From contig NZ_JAFEXF010000065.1 of the NCBI RefSeq assembly GCF_016905445.1, positions 1-35,066 on the forward strand: 35,066 nucleotides of DNA, given 5' to 3'. Origin of the DNA: Streptomyces sp. G44. Lineage in GTDB: Bacteria; Actinomycetota; Actinomycetes; Streptomycetales; Streptomycetaceae. Below, one piece after another: positions 31,687 through 35,066 of this stretch. A program made the position numbers and the translations under genes. Under the pieces are notes generated by a model. That model had not been told where the DNA came from, did not search any database, and worked only from the letters and a program-made list of their open reading frames with translations. The first letter of the stretch is position 1, and each line of letters starts with the position of its first letter.

Positions 31687-32631
31687 TCAGGGCAGGGGCC
31701 CGCCCCGGGCGGTGACCCACAGCTCGTACCACTCCTCGTGGGTGAGTTCGGGCTCGCGGCTGACGGCGTCACGGCAGGCGAGGATGCGTTCGGGCCGGCT
31801 GGAGCCGATGACCGGGGCGATCCGGGCGGGATGGCGCTGGAGCCACCACAGCAGGATCGTCTCCGGCGTCGTCCGCTTGCGCGCGGCGAGGTCGGCGACG
31901 AGCCGCTTGACCGGTGAGTCCTCCGTGCCGGTGTAGCGGCCCTGCGCGAGGGCGCCCCAGGCCTGGAGCTCGATCTTGTGCGCCCGGCAGTACTCGACGG
32001 TCCCGTGCGGGAAGCCGTTCCCCGCCGCGGCCGGCGTGTTGACCAGGACACCCGCCTCGACCCAGTCCCGGTCGGCGAGGCTCATCTCCAACTGGTTGGC
32101 GACCAGCGGGACATCGACGTACGCCTGGAGGTGCGCGATCTGCGCGGCGCTCATGTTCGACACCCCGAAGCGGCGCACCAGGCCCTGCCCGTGCAGCGAG
32201 GAGAATGCCTCCGCGATCTCCTCCGGGTCCGCCAGCGGATCGGGCCGGTGCAGGAGCAGTACGTCGATGACGTCCGTCCGCAGCCGGGTGAGGCTCTCCT
32301 CGACGCGCCGCACGATGCTCGGGCCCCGCAGGTCGTACATGCCGGGCAGGCCCCCGGCGGCCGGCCGGATGCCGCACTTGGTCTGCACGGTGATGCGCTC
32401 CCGCAGCCCCGGCGCCCGCGCGAGCAACTCACCTAAGACCGCCTCGGACTTGCCGTGCCGGTAGATGTCCGCATGGTCGAACGCCGTGATGCCGATGGCC
32501 AGCACCGCCTCGACGGCGGCCTCCGCGTGAGCGATGTCCGCGGCGGTGTGCGGCGCGGTGTCCCAGGCCCCGCCGAGACCCATGCACCCGTACAGCGGCT
32601 GGCCCGCGGGCGCGGCGGTCTGCGCAGTCAT
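31687..32631 (-). CDS. Aldo/keto reductase (YdhF type)
   Basis: The 314-residue TIM-barrel oxidoreductase has the full tetrad: Asp52 and Tyr57 (FDHADIYRHGKSE), Lys85 (VQTKCGIRP) and His128 (LLLHRPDPL). 'FGVSNMSAAQIAHLQ', 'QLEMSLADRDWVE' and 'IGSSRPERI' are the NADPH-binding and family motifs of YdhF-like enzymes. The substrate is unknown. It is convergent with the HxlR gene (18 bp between stops) and follows the DUF6328 gene by 51 bp, so may share its transcript. Confidence 0.93.
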   Translation of the reverse strand: MTAQTAAPAGQPLYGCMGLGGAWDTAPHTAADIAHAEAAVEAVLAIGITAFDHADIYRHGKSEAVLGELLARAPGLRERITVQTKCGIRPAAGGLPGMYDLRGPSIVRRVEESLTRLRTDVIDVLLLHRPDPLADPEEIAEAFSSLHGQGLVRRFGVSNMSAAQIAHLQAYVDVPLVANQLEMSLADRDWVEAGVLVNTPAAAGNGFPHGTVEYCRAHKIELQAWGALAQGRYTGTEDSPVKRLVADLAARKRTTPETILLWWLQRHPARIAPVIGSSRPERILACRDAVSREPELTHEEWYELWVTARGGPLP

Positions 32632-32682
32632 GCTTCTGCCTTCCGTCTGCGTGAGGAACGTCCGTGACGAACCCGCCGCGCG

Positions 32683-33249
32683 CTACGCGTCGTCGGTACG
32701 GGCCCGCCGGGCGGCGCGGCGCCGCAGGGCGAGCGGCAGCGCGAACCAGCAGACACCGAACCACAGCATGACCGCGCCGACCAGCACTTCGGCGAGGACA
32801 CCGGTGACGGTCACACGGAGGATCAGCAGAAGCGTGCAGCCGATGGTCAGCGCCAGGAGCACCATGCCGCACATCATCAGGCGGCCGGCCACCGCCACGA
32901 GATCGTCCTTCATCCGCTGCCCCGACAGGAAGCGGTGCAGGGAGACGGGCGCGATCAGGGCGCCGGTGGCCGTCGCGCCCAGGACCACGGTGACGACGTA
33001 CGTGGCGCGGTCGAAGGTCTCCAGCTCCCGGAACAGCGGGGTGAAGGCCACGCTGAGCAGGAAGCCGAAGAGGATCTGCACACCCGTCTGCGCGACCCGC
33101 GTCTCTTGCAGGATCTCGTGCCAGCGCCGGTTGATCCGCTCGGCCGCTGTCTCCGACGACTCTTTGCCGGCCTCCTGACCGCGGTCGTCGTGGCGCGGAC
33201 AGCAGGCCACCTCGTGCTTCGGCTCCACCGGCTGCTCCGTCATGGTCAT
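32683..33249 (-). CDS. DUF6328-family membrane protein
   Basis: The 188-residue product has a Cys/His-containing N-terminal tail (EVACCPRHDD), the family block 'RINRRWHEILQETRVAQTGVQILFGFLLSVAFTPLF', and four hydrophobic segments (about residues 55-73, 85-104, 121-142, 148-170), ending in a basic RRRAARRARTD tail. DUF6328 proteins are four-helix inner-membrane proteins of unknown function, widespread in actinobacteria. The start at 33249 has GGGGAGGAAG upstream. Confidence 0.85.
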   Translation of the reverse strand: MTMTEQPVEPKHEVACCPRHDDRGQEAGKESSETAAERINRRWHEILQETRVAQTGVQILFGFLLSVAFTPLFRELETFDRATYVVTVVLGATATGALIAPVSLHRFLSGQRMKDDLVAVAGRLMMCGMVLLALTIGCTLLLILRVTVTGVLAEVLVGAVMLWFGVCWFALPLALRRRAARRARTDDA

Positions 33250-33355
33250 GACTTCCTCCCCTTCCCAGACGGTCCACATGCCCCGCACCGAATCGGCCAT
33301 GCGCGTCGAGGGTCGTCGTGGCGGGAGCGGCGGAGTCAAGGGCTCGTTACGGCGC

Positions 33356-33439
33356 TCACCCTGGCGTCTTCCGGGTGAGGCTCTCTCGTGCTGCGGGCCC
33401 GGGCGTCACCCGAGCCGCCTTGAGCTGCTTGCTGCCCAT
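33356..33439 (-). CDS. Possible 27-residue basic peptide
   Basis: An ATG at 33439 with GAAGG 8 bases upstream opens a 27-residue frame (starts MGSKQLKAARV, ends SLTRKTPG, basic and without cysteines). It is divergent from the ketosynthase chimera by 58 bp. It could be a short real peptide or the 5' remnant of a deleted gene; nothing ties it to a known family. Confidence 0.25.
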   Translation of the reverse strand: MGSKQLKAARVTPGPAARESLTRKTPG

Positions 33440-33497
33440 TTGACTACCTTCGCCGCCATTGCCATCGTGACGCGGCGTACTCGAAGGAGTACGACAA

Positions 33498-34502
33498 GTG
33501 ACGGACTGGGGTGTCGGTATGCCGGTGGCTTTGCCGAAGACGGACGCGTTCGCCATCGTGGGCCTCGGGTGTCGGCTGCCCGGCGGCATCACGGATCTGG
33601 CCGGATTGTGGGAGGCGCTGGAAGCCGGGCGGGACCTGGTCGGGCCGGTGCCGGACGACCGGTTCGAAGCCGGGCGGTTCGTCGACACGGCGATGGCGCG
33701 GCCCGGCAAGTCGTACACCGACCTGGGCGGGTTCCTGACCGACATCGCCGGGTTCGACGCGGCCTACTTCGGGATCTCGCCGCGCGAAGCGGCCCACATG
33801 GACCCCCAGCACCGCCTGCTGCTGGAGACGGCCGTCGAGGCACTGGACGACGCCGCCATCGACCCCGACACCCTGGCGGGCTCCGACACCTGCGTGTTCA
33901 CCGGTGTCTCGGACTTCTCCTACGGCGGCCTGCAAATGGCCGGGGCCCGGCGGATGAACGCCTACTCCATGGCCGGCGCCGCGCACGCGATCGCGGCGAA
34001 CCGGCTCTCGCACTTCTTCGACCTGCGCGGGCCGAGCATGGCGATCGACACCGCCTGCTCCTCGGGCCCCTTCCTGCGCACGGGCGACCTCGGCTTCCTG
34101 CTGGAGGGGGAGCTGTACGTCACCGGCCGCGCCAAGGACCTGATCATCGTCAACGGCCGCAACGTCCACCCCCAGGACATCGAGCGCGTCAGCGAGACCA
34201 CCGACCCCGCCACGGGCCCCTGCGCCGCCTTCGCCCTGCCCGACCCCTCCGGCACCGAACGCGTCGTCCTGGTGCAGGAGGTCCGCCCCCTGCACCTCGA
34301 CGGCCGTACTCCCGCGGACCTCGCCGACCTCATCAAGAGACGCCTGGCCCAAGAGCTGCGGCTGGCCGCTCACGTGGTCATCGTCGGGCCGATGGGCGTG
34401 CCCCGGACCACCAGCGGGAAGGTGCAGCGCGCCCGCGCCCGGGACGAACTGCGCTCCAGCGGCTTCACACCGCTGCACTCCGACCTGCCCGCCCCGGCCT
34501 GA
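33498..34502 (+). pseudogene. In-frame chimera: ketosynthase N-terminal half fused to acyl-AMP ligase C-terminal domain
   Basis: The 334-residue frame starts with a type I polyketide ketosynthase ('FAIVGLGCRLPGG', 'FDAAYFGISPREAAHMDPQHRLLLE', 'GSDTCVFTGV') up to the active-site Cys187 in DTACSS. It then changes at residue 189-191 to 'PFLRTGDLGFLLEGELYVTGRAKDLIIVNGRNVHPQDIERV', the C-terminal domain of a fatty acyl-AMP ligase, ending with its conserved Lys308 (TTSGKVQR). The ketosynthase lacks both catalytic histidines and about 235 residues; the ligase lacks its AMP-binding N-terminal 400 residues. Neither activity is possible. The frame is intact and has a GAAGGAG ribosome site at 33483-33489. 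Most likely an in-frame deletion scar of a lipid/polyketide cluster. Confidence 0.85.
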
Positions 34503-34525
34503 ACGGGCCACGGCCGGCCGGCCGT

Positions 34526-34906
34526 TCAGCAGACGCCGCGGCCCCCGATGGCCGCGGCCCGGCCCCGGACCCCGGCGGCCTCCACCCACAGACCGTGCGC
34601 CACGGCCCCCTCGAACTCCAGGTAGGGGACGGGTACCGGCGGCACGGTCCGGGTGGACACGGTCAGGGGCAGCACCCCGAAGGCCCGTCCCCGCACGGAC
34701 GAGACGCGGAAGCGCAGGGGACCCGTCAGCGTGAGCCGCCGGGCGCTCAGGCACGAGACGGCGTCGCCGTCCGCGCCGCCGAAGCGGATCCGCGGGCTGC
34801 GCAGACGCATGGAGGCGGCCCGGCAGGTGTCCGTCGCCACCGGGCAGTACAGGCCGGTCACCGTGAGGGAGGCCGCCTTCAGCGTGACGTCGTTCCCGGC
34901 GCCCGG
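34526..34906 (-). pseudogene. Orphan C-terminal fragment of a secreted-type protein
   Basis: The frame reads from about 34906 ('PGAGNDVTLKAASLTVTGLYCPVATDTCRAASMRLRSPRIRFGG...') to a stop at 34526, about 125 residues of beta-strand-like, Cys-containing sequence. There is no proper start: a GTG at 34861 lies inside the conserved-looking part with no ribosome site. The frame remains open upstream but becomes arginine/proline-rich, out-of-frame-like text. I could not name the family. It looks like a truncated 3' end. Confidence 0.45.
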
Positions 34907-34921
34907 GGCGGGCCGGGCCGG

Positions 34922-35066
34922 GGGGCAACGCTGCGCGGGGGAGCCAGCCCTGGTCGAGGAGGTGCAGCAGGGCGCACTCCTCCAGGAGGCGCACCGGCCA
35001 GCCGGGCCCCGAGGAGGGTATGGCCCCCAACTCCCGCACCCGTGCCGCCAGTCCTGGCGCCTGCGC
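34922..35066 (-). pseudogene. SWIM zinc-finger protein-like fragment running off the window
   Basis: Entering from the right edge, one - strand frame reads 'GLAARVRELGAIPSSGPGWPVRLLEECALLHLLDQGWLPRAALP', which matches my memory of the N-terminal region of Streptomyces SWIM zinc-finger proteins. Those continue for several hundred residues, but here recognisable sequence stops at about 34922 and a different frame (the orphan fragment) takes over. It is therefore either truncated by a deletion or the junction of two rearranged pieces. Confidence 0.5.

Overview
The window is high-GC actinobacterial DNA, almost certainly Streptomyces. The third-position GC is very high, so long spurious antisense reading frames are common. 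GTG and TTG starts occur. Several promoters have a TANNNT hexamer only 6-7 nt before the start codon, as expected for leaderless mRNAs. Streptomyces-type families are present: XRE/DUF5753 with DUF397 and an RsbW-like ATPase, DUF574 methyltransferase, DUF4360, GH46 chitosanase. From memory, the left third matches the gene order of the S. coelicolor SCO6201-SCO6212 region.

Positions 1-14351 are a purine/ureide catabolism block. The + strand carries gcl (glyoxylate carboligase) and a YdeI-like gene. On the - strand are a catalase, glxR (tartronate semialdehyde reductase) and hyi (hydroxypyruvate isomerase). A thiamine-binding-like protein coupled to a small DauR-type helix-turn-helix protein follows on the + strand. 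Next comes a + strand run: OHCU decarboxylase (uraD), HIU hydrolase (uraH), urate oxidase, NCS2 permease, 8-oxoguanine/guanine deaminase-like hydrolase and a second NCS2 permease. Together these take up purines, deaminate a purine to urate or xanthine, oxidise urate to allantoin, destroy the H2O2 made by uricase, and recycle glyoxylate to glycerate. Xanthine dehydrogenase, allantoinase and allantoicase are not in the window.

Two regulatory patterns tie this block together. The gcl and hyi promoters, 6.4 kb apart on opposite strands, carry the same tandem operator: two TTCC..GAA inverted repeats exactly 21 bp apart, in the same order after the -10. The catalase and uraD promoters share an 18-bp element (17/18 identical) whose TCAACA-N3-TGTTGA palindrome overlaps the -35 box.

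Positions 14502-25708 are accessory genes: a secreted protein, a Tat-exported chitosanase with a palindrome like the CsnR operator, DUF4360, an MHS-family transporter, a WhiJ-like regulator/DUF397/ATPase trio with a long palindrome, a six-blade tectonin propeller made of 231-bp DNA repeats, a DUF574 methyltransferase, secreted endonuclease I, a thioesterase, a winged-helix-like protein and a histidine phosphatase.

Positions 25816-29625 are two translationally coupled gene pairs forming an envelope module: VWA protein plus secreted anchored partner, and a three-helix membrane protein plus an orphan solute-binding lipoprotein without ABC transporter genes. Positions 29737-33249 hold an alanine-type aminotransferase divergent from an HxlR regulator with a shared operator, an aldo/keto reductase and a DUF6328 membrane protein.

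The right end (about 33350-35066) looks like a deletion-scarred zone: an in-frame chimera of the N-terminal half of a polyketide ketosynthase and the C-terminal domain of a fatty acyl-AMP ligase, an orphan C-terminal fragment, and a SWIM-protein-like fragment running off the edge.
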